The notes under the pieces: model-generated | What the model was told of the DNA's origin: nothing | Seen by the model: only the letters and a program-made list of their open reading frames with translations | The model's database searches: none | Source: Aphodosoma sp051870875 | GTDB taxonomy: Bacteria > Bacteroidota > Bacteroidia > Bacteroidales > Paludibacteraceae | Length of the DNA stretch: 64,000 nucleotides | NCBI GenBank assembly: GCA_051870875.1 | Contig: JBJECG010000029.1 | Location: 62,001 to 126,000, forward strand | Direction: 5' to 3' | Shown here: piece after piece, positions 56,660-64,000 of the stretch | How the letters are laid out: every line of letters starts with the position of its first letter | Numbering within the stretch: position 1 is the first letter of the stretch | Program-made: the position numbers and the translations under genes

Positions 56660-56915
56660 AATAATATAATACTTTTTGTTTGATTTGATTTTCGAATTTG
56701 ATACAATATCCGTGACGGACCAAAGCCCTGTACGGCTGCGTACATACAAAACTTGTCATCACTGGCATGCCTTGCTGAAAATGCAAAAAGCCTGCCAATG
56801 CCCGACATGTGACAATTTGACAGGAATATCATGGTCAGACAAAAATTTACAACCGACACAGAAACGGACAAAAATGTAGTAATTTTGCACCCGGAACCAA
56901 ATAATTTCTCGCGCA

Positions 56916-57485
56916 ATGCAAGATTTAGTAAACGGACGCTGCGGATGGTGCGGATCGGACGAAATATATATGCGCTACCACGATGAAGAGTGGGGAAAGC
57001 TGGTTACAGACGACCGTGTGCTGTTTGAATTTCTGATTCTGGAAAGTGCCCAGGCCGGGCTTAACTGGCTGACTATTCTGAAGAAACGCCCAGGCTACCG
57101 CTTGGCGTTCCACAATTTCGATGTTCATGCCGTGGCCGCCATGACCGATTACGAAGTAGAACGGTTGACAAGCTTTGACGGCATAATACGCAATCGGAGG
57201 AAAATAAAATCGGCAGTCACCAACGCCTGTATCTTTATAGAAATACAAAAAGAATTCGGCAGTTTTTACAATTATATACTGTCGTTTTTTCCTGCCTCAA
57301 AACCAATTGTAAACCATTTCATGGCATTGGACGAAGTACCTGTAACATCGCCCGAAGCCGAAGCAATGAGCAAGGATATGCGCAAACGTGGTTTTACATT
57401 TTTCGGTCCGACTATCTGTTACGCCTTTCTGCAGGCAACGGGTTTTGTCAACGACCACCTGACAGGATGCATCTGCCGCAAATAA
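56916..57485 (+). CDS. tag: DNA-3-methyladenine glycosylase I
   Basis: 189 residues, family length. It removes 3-methyladenine from DNA. The zinc-binding residues are in place: Cys9 and His22 (RCGWC...YHDEEWG) and His181 and Cys185 (DHLTGC), with the same spacing as in E. coli Tag. The core LFEFLILESAQAGLNWLTILKKR is a family marker. A TAATTTTG box lies at 56880-56887, 29 bp before the ATG. Confidence 0.95.
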   Translation: MQDLVNGRCGWCGSDEIYMRYHDEEWGKLVTDDRVLFEFLILESAQAGLNWLTILKKRPGYRLAFHNFDVHAVAAMTDYEVERLTSFDGIIRNRRKIKSAVTNACIFIEIQKEFGSFYNYILSFFPASKPIVNHFMALDEVPVTSPEAEAMSKDMRKRGFTFFGPTICYAFLQATGFVNDHLTGCICRK

Positions 57486-58111
57486 ATTGTAGGTTCATAC
57501 GTTTTTCTCTTTTTGCTCATCTCCCACAACAAAAACAGACTAACCGCCAAACAGCATTGAATAACTGCCGGTGGGCGGTTTGTGCCATCTATATTCCATG
57601 TATGGAATGGGTATCCGAATACCGGTGGGACTGACTGACTAATGACCTTGCCGTTACAGACATGACCCATACCATTGATGATGCGGACCACATAGAGACC
57701 CAAAGTACGGATGGTATCCATCACAATATGGCCGTACACAGATGTAAATTGGCGGACAAGCATAATCAGAAAACTGTAGGGAAATGTTGCCGGTTTGATT
57801 TCTTTTACCTGAAATACGCAATGGAATCCGTTACAGCTCATTTTGCCCGCAATGCAAATATTCAGAGGGCGACAGATATGTATGGCCCAAAGATTTTATC
57901 CTTGTTCAGGACACAGTATTGTTGACAACCGCAAAAAGTCAACTGAAAAGCTGAAATTGCCGATTTAGCCAAATTAGACTGGATTTTTTTTGCAAAACCA
58001 AATAAAATGGCGTACATTTGCGTGTTCCAAATGAAAAATGGCAATGCAAACTCCCTTGTCAGATTAAATCTGACATGACAGGCAACCTAAAATTTAACAC
58101 ACATCACATAT
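57486..58111. other. Non-coding stretch upstream of the V-ATPase operon
   Basis: 626 bp between tag and the V-ATPase genes. It holds the operon's promoter (57989-58020). A minus-strand frame (57419-57841, 140 codons) overlaps the tag end and shows a hydrophobic C-terminal segment followed by SKKRK; it has no family likeness and I do not call it a gene. No RNA gene recognised. Confidence 0.5.
57989..58020 (+). promoter_or_regulatory. Bacteroides-type promoter of the V-ATPase operon
   Basis: TTTG (57989-57992), 20 bp, TACATTTG (58013-58020): both boxes perfect. The leader to the subunit E start is about 85 nt. Confidence 0.8.
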
Positions 58112-58702
58112 ATGAACAACAAACTTCAAGAACTGACAGACAAGCTCTACGCCGAAGGCGTGGAAAAAGGCAAAACCGAAGCTGCCGATATAGTGGCAAA
58201 AGCCAAGGCCGAAGCTGCCGATATAGTGGCAAAAGCCAAGGCTGAAGCAGAACAAATAACAGCGGATGCCAATGCCAAAGCCGCCGAAACGGACAAGAAC
58301 ACACGTGCAGAACTCCGCCTGTATACCGCCCAGGCACTCAACGCCCTGAAAACCGAGATAACCGACATGCTGAGCGACCGTATAGCCTCGGATTCGGTAA
58401 AAGCCGCCACGGCAGACGCATCATTCATGCAGGGTATCATAGCCCGTATAGCAGAATCCTGGATAAAAGACGGGGCTATCAACATCGAGGCCAAGGATGC
58501 TACAGCCCTTGAAGAATATTTCAAAGCCAACGCCAAAGAGCTGCTATCAGCCGGAGTGATAATCAACGAAGTAAAAGGCATTAAGACAGACTTTGCCATA
58601 TCGCCAGCCTCGGGCAGCTACAAAATCACATTCGGCAACGACGAGTTTGTTGCCTATTTCAAAGAGTTTCTCCGTCCGAAATTGATAGAGATGCTTTTCT
58701 AA
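58112..58702 (+). CDS. atpE: V-type ATP synthase subunit E
   Basis: 196 residues. The N-terminal third is a charged, Ala/Lys/Glu-rich helix (VEKGKTEAADIVAKAKAEA...), as in the peripheral-stalk E subunit, and the C-terminal part ends SFKEFL-like with EFVAYFKEFLRPKLIEMLF. Two identical 11-residue units (EAADIVAKAKA) follow one another, encoded by a 33-bp DNA duplication. First gene of the operon E, DUF2764, A, B, D, I. Confidence 0.88.
   Translation: MNNKLQELTDKLYAEGVEKGKTEAADIVAKAKAEAADIVAKAKAEAEQITADANAKAAETDKNTRAELRLYTAQALNALKTEITDMLSDRIASDSVKAATADASFMQGIIARIAESWIKDGAINIEAKDATALEEYFKANAKELLSAGVIINEVKGIKTDFAISPASGSYKITFGNDEFVAYFKEFLRPKLIEMLF
58178..58243 (+). repeat. 33-bp tandem duplication inside subunit E gene
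   Basis: Two copies, 58178-58210 and 58211-58243, identical except for the last base (c versus t). Each codes EAADIVAKAKA, so the frame is kept; gain or loss would change the helix by 11 residues, three turns. Confidence 0.9.
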
Positions 58703-58727
58703 TACAATTGAAGTTATCATTCCATTT

Positions 58728-59564
58728 ATGAACTACTATTGCTATATAGCCGGGATGCCGGACGTGCAGCGGGACAATCCGAAGTCGATACCCGCAATGG
58801 ATGTGATGCTCGAAGAATTGTCTGCCTTGCTCTCGAAAAAAGACATGGAACTGCTCAACGTCTTTCGCCGCCGGTATGACAATGCCAATCTGCTTTCACT
58901 GTTGAATGACCGGGAAAGCGAAATCAATCCGTTGGGAGTCTTGTCGCGACAGGATTGGATGGCATTGTTCGAGAAACTGGACGACAGCGATGAAACGTAC
59001 CGGCAGAAAGACACCCGGCTACTACCCTACATGCAGAGATTTCTCGACACCATAAAAGATGAAAACAACGAAGCAAAGACAACATTCAGGGAAGACCGTC
59101 TGGCATCGCTCTACTACAAATATGGCATGAAGCAGAAAAACGCATTCATAGCAAAGTGGTTCGAATTCAATCTCAACATCAACAACATACTCACTGCGCT
59201 GATGTGCCGCAAACACGGATGGAATATACAAGACACCGTAGTAGGAGACAACATTGCGGCCAAAACCATACGCACATCCGCCTCCGCCCGCGATTTCAAT
59301 CTGAAAACGGAAATAGACTACTACGACACAGTTGCCTCAGTTGCAGAAATACCGAATCTGATAGAACGCGAACACCGCATCGACCAGCTCAAGTGGCAGT
59401 GGTTGGAAGAACAGACTGTGTTCGAATACTTTTCGATTGAACGCATATTGAAATTCTGGCTCCAATGCGAACTGATGCACCGTTGGGATGATCTGTCGGT
59501 TGAACGGGGCACCGAGATTTTCCGACAAATGATTGACAATCTGAAAAAAAACGTGAAATTCTAA
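58728..59564 (+). CDS. DUF2764 protein of V-ATPase operons (subunit C-like position)
   Basis: 278 residues, no signal peptide. MNYYCYIAGMPDVQRD and the later TREDRLASLYYKYG, FIAKWFEFNLNINNILTALMCRKHGW, FSIERILKFWLQCELMHRW are the DUF2764 pattern. The family is found almost only in Bacteroidota and Spirochaetes/Chlamydiae-type V-ATPase operons, where E is followed by it and then A. By position and helical character it likely stands in for subunit C, the link between V1 and Vo (inference). Confidence 0.85.
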   Translation: MNYYCYIAGMPDVQRDNPKSIPAMDVMLEELSALLSKKDMELLNVFRRRYDNANLLSLLNDRESEINPLGVLSRQDWMALFEKLDDSDETYRQKDTRLLPYMQRFLDTIKDENNEAKTTFREDRLASLYYKYGMKQKNAFIAKWFEFNLNINNILTALMCRKHGWNIQDTVVGDNIAAKTIRTSASARDFNLKTEIDYYDTVASVAEIPNLIEREHRIDQLKWQWLEEQTVFEYFSIERILKFWLQCELMHRWDDLSVERGTEIFRQMIDNLKKNVKF

Positions 59565-59663
59565 TTTTCAGGCAACACCACCGAATAGACATACAACCGA
59601 CCTGATAACTGGAGTCCACAGACACAACAGAAAGTAAAACAAAACAAAATATAAAACCACATC

Positions 59664-61418
59664 ATGGCAACAAAAGGCAAAGTAAAAGGCATTATATCCA
59701 ACCTGGTGACAGTAGTCGTAGACGGTCCTGTGGCCCAGAACGAGATATGCTATATAACACTCGGCACGGTACGCCTTATGGCCGAAGTACTGAAAGTAAA
59801 CAAAGACAACGTTTTCGTACAAGTATTCGAAAGCACCCGTGGCATGAAAGTGGGTGACGAAGTTGAATTTACAGGTCACATGCTTGAGGTAACACTCGGG
59901 CCAGGTATGCTTTCACGCAACTATGACGGACTGCAAAATGACCTTGACAAACTGACCGGTGTATTCCTCAAACGAGGAGAATACAACTTTCCGTTGGACA
60001 GGAACCGGCTTTGGAATTTCACTCCACTTGCAAAACCCGGCGACAAAGTGGAAGCTGCATCGTGGCTTGGCGAAGTGGACGAAAACTCCCACCCACACAA
60101 AATCATGGTTCCTTTTGCCATGAAAGGCATATACACCGTAAAGTCAGTGGCTGATGCCGGACAATACAAAATAGAAGACACTGTAGCCGTCATAACAGAT
60201 GCCGATGGCAACGACCACAATATAACCATGATACAGAAATGGCCGGTGAAAAAAGCCATAAAAGTACATGTAGAGAAACCGCGACCGTTCCGCTTGTTGG
60301 AAACCGGGGTCCGCATCATAGACACAGCCAACCCTATAGTTGAGGGCGGGACAGGATTCATCCCCGGTCCGTTCGGTACAGGCAAGACCGTACTCCAGCA
60401 CGCCATATCAAAACAAGCCGATGCCGACATAGTCATAATCGCAGCATGCGGCGAACGCGCCAACGAGGTAGTGGAAATATTCGTTGAGTTTCCAGAACTC
60501 GAAGACCCGCATACCGGACGCAAACTGATGGAACGTACAATAATCATAGCCAACACATCGAACATGCCGGTAGCATCGCGTGAAGCATCGGTCTACACAG
60601 CCATGACCATTGCTGAATACTACCGTGCCATGGGCTTGAAAGTACTGCTGATGGCAGACTCCACATCGCGCTGGGCACAGGCACTCCGCGAAATGAGCAA
60701 CCGTATGGAAGAGCTTCCCGGCCAGGATGCGTTCCCTATGGATCTTTCGGCTATCATAGGGGCATTCTACAGTCGTGCGGGATATGTCTACCTCAAAAAC
60801 GGAAAGACCGGTTCAATCACATTCATCGGTACTGTATCGCCTGCCGGCGGCAACCTGAAAGAACCTGTTACAGAAGGGACAAAGAAAGCTGCGCGTTGCT
60901 TCTACGCACTTGAGCAAAACCGCGCAGACCGCAAGCGTTATCCGGCAGTCAACCCTATCGACAGTTATTCAAAATACATAGAATATCCTGAATTTGAAGA
61001 ATATATAAAAACAAAAATTCAAGGTGACTGGATAGGTAAAGTCAACCAGATGAAAACACTGCTGCAACGAGGCAAGGAAGTACAGGAGCAAATCAATATC
61101 CTCGGCGATGACGGTGTGCCAGTAGACTACCACATAACGTTCTGGAAATCGGAAGTCATCGATTTCGTGATCCTCCAACAAGACGCATTCGACAAAACAG
61201 ACTCAGTCTGCCCTCTCGAACGTCAGGAATTTATGCTCAACCTTGTGATGGATATCTGCAATTCGGAATTCGAGTTCGATTCGTTCACCGATGTGATGGA
61301 CTACTTCAAACGCATCATCAACATATGCAAACAAATGAACTATTCAGAGTTCCACAGCGAAAAATTTGAACAAAACCTGACATCCCTCCGCGCACTTCTG
61401 GACGAGAAACGAGCCTGA
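59664..61418 (+). CDS. atpA: V-type ATP synthase catalytic subunit A
   Basis: 584 residues. The Walker A is GPFGTGKT near residue 233; family members usually have GxFGxGKT, so it agrees. It has the A-subunit-specific insert GTGFIPGPFGTGK context with the non-homologous region (EVEFTGHMLEVTLGPGMLSRNYDG), ERANEVVEIFVEFPEL, and the SIIGAFYSRAGYV-like DLSAIIGAFYSRAGYVYL. ATP is hydrolysed or made at its interface with subunit B. Gap to DUF2764 is 99 bp, to B 31 bp. Confidence 0.95.
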   Translation: MATKGKVKGIISNLVTVVVDGPVAQNEICYITLGTVRLMAEVLKVNKDNVFVQVFESTRGMKVGDEVEFTGHMLEVTLGPGMLSRNYDGLQNDLDKLTGVFLKRGEYNFPLDRNRLWNFTPLAKPGDKVEAASWLGEVDENSHPHKIMVPFAMKGIYTVKSVADAGQYKIEDTVAVITDADGNDHNITMIQKWPVKKAIKVHVEKPRPFRLLETGVRIIDTANPIVEGGTGFIPGPFGTGKTVLQHAISKQADADIVIIAACGERANEVVEIFVEFPELEDPHTGRKLMERTIIIANTSNMPVASREASVYTAMTIAEYYRAMGLKVLLMADSTSRWAQALREMSNRMEELPGQDAFPMDLSAIIGAFYSRAGYVYLKNGKTGSITFIGTVSPAGGNLKEPVTEGTKKAARCFYALEQNRADRKRYPAVNPIDSYSKYIEYPEFEEYIKTKIQGDWIGKVNQMKTLLQRGKEVQEQINILGDDGVPVDYHITFWKSEVIDFVILQQDAFDKTDSVCPLERQEFMLNLVMDICNSEFEFDSFTDVMDYFKRIINICKQMNYSEFHSEKFEQNLTSLRALLDEKRA

Positions 61419-61449
61419 TGTCATCGCTATAACATAACACCCAACTACT

Positions 61450-62766
61450 ATGGCAACAAAAGCTTTTCAAAAGATTTATACAAAAATCACACAGATAACA
61501 AAAGCCACCTGCTCGCTGCAAGCGACAGGAGTAGGCAACGATGAATTGGCTACCGTCAACGACAAACTGGCACAAGTGGTTAAGATCATCGATGACAATG
61601 TCACCCTCCAGGTATTCGAAGGTACGGAGGGTATCCCGACCAATGCAGAAGTGATTTTCCTCGGCAAGGCACCATCGCTGAAAGTCAGCGACCAACTGGC
61701 CGGAAGGTTTTTCAACGCATTCGGCAACCCTATAGACGGCGGCCCCGCCGTCGAAGGCGAGGAAGTTGAGATAGGCGGACCGTCGGTAAACCCCGTGCGC
61801 CGCAAACAACCATCGGAGCTTATCGCCACAGGTATAGCCGGCATCGATTTGAACAATACCCTTGTATCAGGCCAGAAAATACCGTTCTTTGCCGATCCGG
61901 ACCAACCATACAACCAAGTGATGGCCAATGTGGCTCTCAGAGCAAAAACCGACAAAATCATCCTCGGCGGCATGGGTCTGACAAACGATGACTACCTATA
62001 CTTCAAAAACATATTCAACAATGCAGGGGTGCTTGACCGTATCGTTTCGTTTGTAAACACCACGGAAAACCCGCCTGTAGAACGTCTTCTCATCCCTGAC
62101 ATGGCACTTACGGCAGCTGAATATTTTGCCGTTCAGAAAAACCAGAAAGTGCTGGTACTGCTCACCGACATGACTTCGTATGCCGATGCCTTGGCCATAG
62201 TGTCCAACCGTATGGACCAGATCCCGTCCAAAGACTCAATGCCAGGATCGCTATACTCCGACCTTGCGAAAATCTACGAAAAGGCTGTACAATTTCCGGC
62301 CGGAGGCTCCATTACGATCATAGCGGTGACTACTCTTTCGGGCGGAGACATCACCCACGCCGTACCGGACAATACCGGTTACATCACAGAAGGGCAGCTA
62401 TATCTCCGCCGCGACTCCGACATCGGTAAAGTCATCGTTGACCCATTCCGCTCGCTGTCTCGTCTGAAACAGCTTGTCACCGGCAAAAAGACCCGCGAAG
62501 ACCATCCGCAGGTGATGAACGCCGCAGTTCGCCTGTATGCCGATGCAGCCAATGCCAAGACAAAACTTGAAAACGGATTTGACCTCACCAACTACGATGA
62601 ACGTACCCTGGCTTTTGCGAAAGACTATTCCGAACAGCTTCTGGCCATTGACGTAAATATCGACACCACCCAGATGCTTGACGTGGCATGGTCACTATTC
62701 TCCAATCATTTCAAACCCGAAGAGGTGAATATCAAACAGGAACTGGTTGACAAATACTGGAAATAA
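61450..62766 (+). CDS. atpB: V-type ATP synthase subunit B
   Basis: 438 residues, non-catalytic nucleotide-binding subunit. It has GRFFNAFGNPIDGGP, LIATGIAGIDLNNTLVSGQKIPFFADPD, and LVLLTDMTSYADALAIVSNRMDQIPSKDSMPGSLYSDLA; as expected for B subunits there is no Walker A lysine (VSGQKIPFF). Subunit D overlaps its stop by one base (TAATG), implying coupled translation. Confidence 0.95.
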   Translation: MATKAFQKIYTKITQITKATCSLQATGVGNDELATVNDKLAQVVKIIDDNVTLQVFEGTEGIPTNAEVIFLGKAPSLKVSDQLAGRFFNAFGNPIDGGPAVEGEEVEIGGPSVNPVRRKQPSELIATGIAGIDLNNTLVSGQKIPFFADPDQPYNQVMANVALRAKTDKIILGGMGLTNDDYLYFKNIFNNAGVLDRIVSFVNTTENPPVERLLIPDMALTAAEYFAVQKNQKVLVLLTDMTSYADALAIVSNRMDQIPSKDSMPGSLYSDLAKIYEKAVQFPAGGSITIIAVTTLSGGDITHAVPDNTGYITEGQLYLRRDSDIGKVIVDPFRSLSRLKQLVTGKKTREDHPQVMNAAVRLYADAANAKTKLENGFDLTNYDERTLAFAKDYSEQLLAIDVNIDTTQMLDVAWSLFSNHFKPEEVNIKQELVDKYWK

Positions 62767-63374
62767 TGGCAATCTCATTTCAATATAACAAAACATCGCT
62801 TCAAGGGCTGGAAAAAAACTTGAAGATGCGTGTACGCGCCTTGCCCACCATAAAAAACAAGGAGAGCGCTTTGCGTCTTGAAGCCAAAAAAGCCAAGCAG
62901 GATGTAGTACGCCTGGAAAACGAACTTAATGAGGCCATCGCGTCATACGACAAGATGCTGGCCCTGTGGGAAGAATTCGACACAACCCTGCTTTCTGTCG
63001 ATGATGTGAAGATGACTGTCAAAAAGATAGCCGGAGTACGCATACCAGTACTTGATGAAGTGATTTACAGCACCAGACCGTTCAGCCTGTTTTCATCTCC
63101 AAAATGGTGGGCTGACGGACTGTCTGAATTGAAAAAACTCGCCCAAATAGGCATTGAACGGGAATTTTATATAGAAAAATTACGTCTTTTGGAATACGCC
63201 AGAAAAAAGACCACGCAAAAAGTCAACCTTTTTGAGAAAGTACAGATACCTGGTTACGAAGATGCAATACGTAAAATAAAACGTTTCATGGAAGACGAAG
63301 AAAACCTTTCAAAATCATCGCAGAAGATAGTAAAGGCCAAACGCGAACGGGAAAATGAAACAGCAGCTGACTAA
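62766..63374 (+). CDS. atpD: V-type ATP synthase subunit D
   Basis: 202 residues. It forms the central shaft. Long helices at both ends and the KTSLQGLEKNLKMRVRALPTIKNKESALRLEAKKAK N-terminus are typical; the C-terminal LKKTTQK-like KKTTQKVNLFEKVQIPGYEDAIRKIKRFMEDEE matches the family. It overlaps the B stop by one base (TAATG) and is followed 18 bp later by subunit I. Confidence 0.93.
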   Translation: MAISFQYNKTSLQGLEKNLKMRVRALPTIKNKESALRLEAKKAKQDVVRLENELNEAIASYDKMLALWEEFDTTLLSVDDVKMTVKKIAGVRIPVLDEVIYSTRPFSLFSSPKWWADGLSELKKLAQIGIEREFYIEKLRLLEYARKKTTQKVNLFEKVQIPGYEDAIRKIKRFMEDEENLSKSSQKIVKAKRERENETAAD

Positions 63375-63392
63375 TTTACACATAGGAATGTT

Positions 63393-64000
63393 ATGATAAC
63401 AAAAATGACCAAATATGACTTCGTAATTCACCACAGTGAATACGATAGTTTTCTGGAAAAGGTACGCAGTCTCGGTGTCTTGCACGTAGCGACCCTTTCC
63501 CAAGAGTCAGACACATACGAACAGCTGCGTGACAAGTATGCCCAACAATTACGCATTGACAAACATATCGCCATTTGCCAGAATCTGGTTGACACTGTAT
63601 CAGGTGAATGCAAGAGAAACAAGACAAAAATGCCTGTATTGGCCAAATGCCAGCATTTGGATATAAAACAAGGTCTGGCTTTTGTTGAAGAGTCGGAACG
63701 TCTGCATGTTGAATTTGAAAAAAACAAACAAGAGTTGGCAGCCGCCGAACGCGAACTCCAACGCATGCAGGTTTGGGGGGGCTATTCGGCGGAAAAGACG
63801 GACAAACTGCGCAACAGCGGCCTTGTTGTCAGTTTCTATTCATGTCAGTCCCGTGTATGGCGTGACGAGTGGCAAGACGAATACAATGCATTTGTCATCA
63901 ACAGCACCGGCAATACAATCTACTTTGTCACTGTAACCAAAGATATTGCCGAAGGCATAGATGCCGAACCATTTGCAATGAGCGAATACAGTATAGGGCA
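63393..64000 (+). CDS. atpI: V-type ATP synthase subunit I, 3' end missing
   Basis: The frame opens at the ATG at 63393 (MITKMTKYDFVIHHSEYDSF), which follows a GGA-containing site, and stays open to the window end (202 codons seen). LEKVRSLGVLHVATLSQES and the coiled region ERLHVEFEKNKQELAAAERELQR match the cytoplasmic N-terminal part of the large Vo subunit I (a-subunit type). The membrane part lies beyond the window. Subunits K and any F/G are not visible here. Confidence 0.9.
   Translation, partial: MITKMTKYDFVIHHSEYDSFLEKVRSLGVLHVATLSQESDTYEQLRDKYAQQLRIDKHIAICQNLVDTVSGECKRNKTKMPVLAKCQHLDIKQGLAFVEESERLHVEFEKNKQELAAAERELQRMQVWGGYSAEKTDKLRNSGLVVSFYSCQSRVWRDEWQDEYNAFVINSTGNTIYFVTVTKDIAEGIDAEPFAMSEYSIG

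Noticed and set aside
57419..57841. 140-codon minus-strand frame overlapping the tag end
   Set aside because: No recognised domain and a 67-bp overlap with a well supported gene; kept only as a low-interest remark.

Overview
The window looks like chromosomal core DNA of a member of the Bacteroidota, most likely order Bacteroidales. The signs are promoters of the Bacteroides type (TTG or TTTG, about 19-20 bp, then TAnnTTTG), a long QueA, DUF4105, DUF3109, DUF3316 and GSCFA proteins, a PorE-like T9SS lipoprotein, a V-type ATPase operon with DUF2764, an AddB-type nuclease and a 30-residue COX24/AURKAIP1-type basic protein. I cannot fix the family or genus. I see no CRISPR array, insertion sequence, prophage, rRNA or tRNA gene.

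Layout. 1-5.8 kb (+): a 5'-cut DUF4105 membrane protein, a PafA-family protein that has lost its metal ligands, and AddB. 5.9-13.0 kb (-): esterase, transketolase, WYL-type regulator, ThyA, RNase G/E, the 30-aa basic protein and HU. 13.5-18.8 kb (+): tail-less SSB, AspS, a small holin-like membrane protein, GltX and PrmA. 19.2-23.7 kb (-): a unit read rfbF, rfbG, RmlC-like epimerase, DUF3109, mntP, FemAB-like. 24.4-26.6 kb (+): an FAD oxidoreductase and a PlsC-like acyltransferase. 26.6-34.5 kb (-): PorE-like lipoprotein with a phosphoesterase/PQQ-propeller protein upstream, then acyl-CoA dehydrogenase with EtfA and EtfB. 34.7-44.6 kb (-): a tight eight-gene run, read small lipoprotein, queA, DUF3316, S41 peptidase, GSCFA, RND adaptor, RND pump, TolC. 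44.9-52.8 kb (+): purB, guaB, guaA, purA, then ispE, acyl-ACP thioesterase and a small lipoprotein. 52.9-56.7 kb (-): ABC-F and HtpG. 56.9 kb to the end (+): Tag, then the V-ATPase operon E, DUF2764, A, B, D, I (I is cut by the window end).

How the genes fit together. The purine block holds all four enzymes that take IMP to AMP and GMP. The ACAD/EtfAB block is an electron-transfer unit. The V-ATPase operon has its own near-consensus promoter. The two envelope units on the minus strand (PorE with phosphoesterase-propeller; lipoprotein to TolC) concern the outer membrane and export.

The most unusual points are the metal-ligand-free PafA homologue at 1149-2732, an SSB without its acidic tail at a locus where mutY and gldE would be expected, the queA/efflux operon, the CDP-glucose pair without rfbH, and an exact in-frame 33-bp duplication in V-ATPase subunit E. 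I did not find a clear-cut new defence or mobile system. All function calls rest on reading motifs by eye; no database search was possible.
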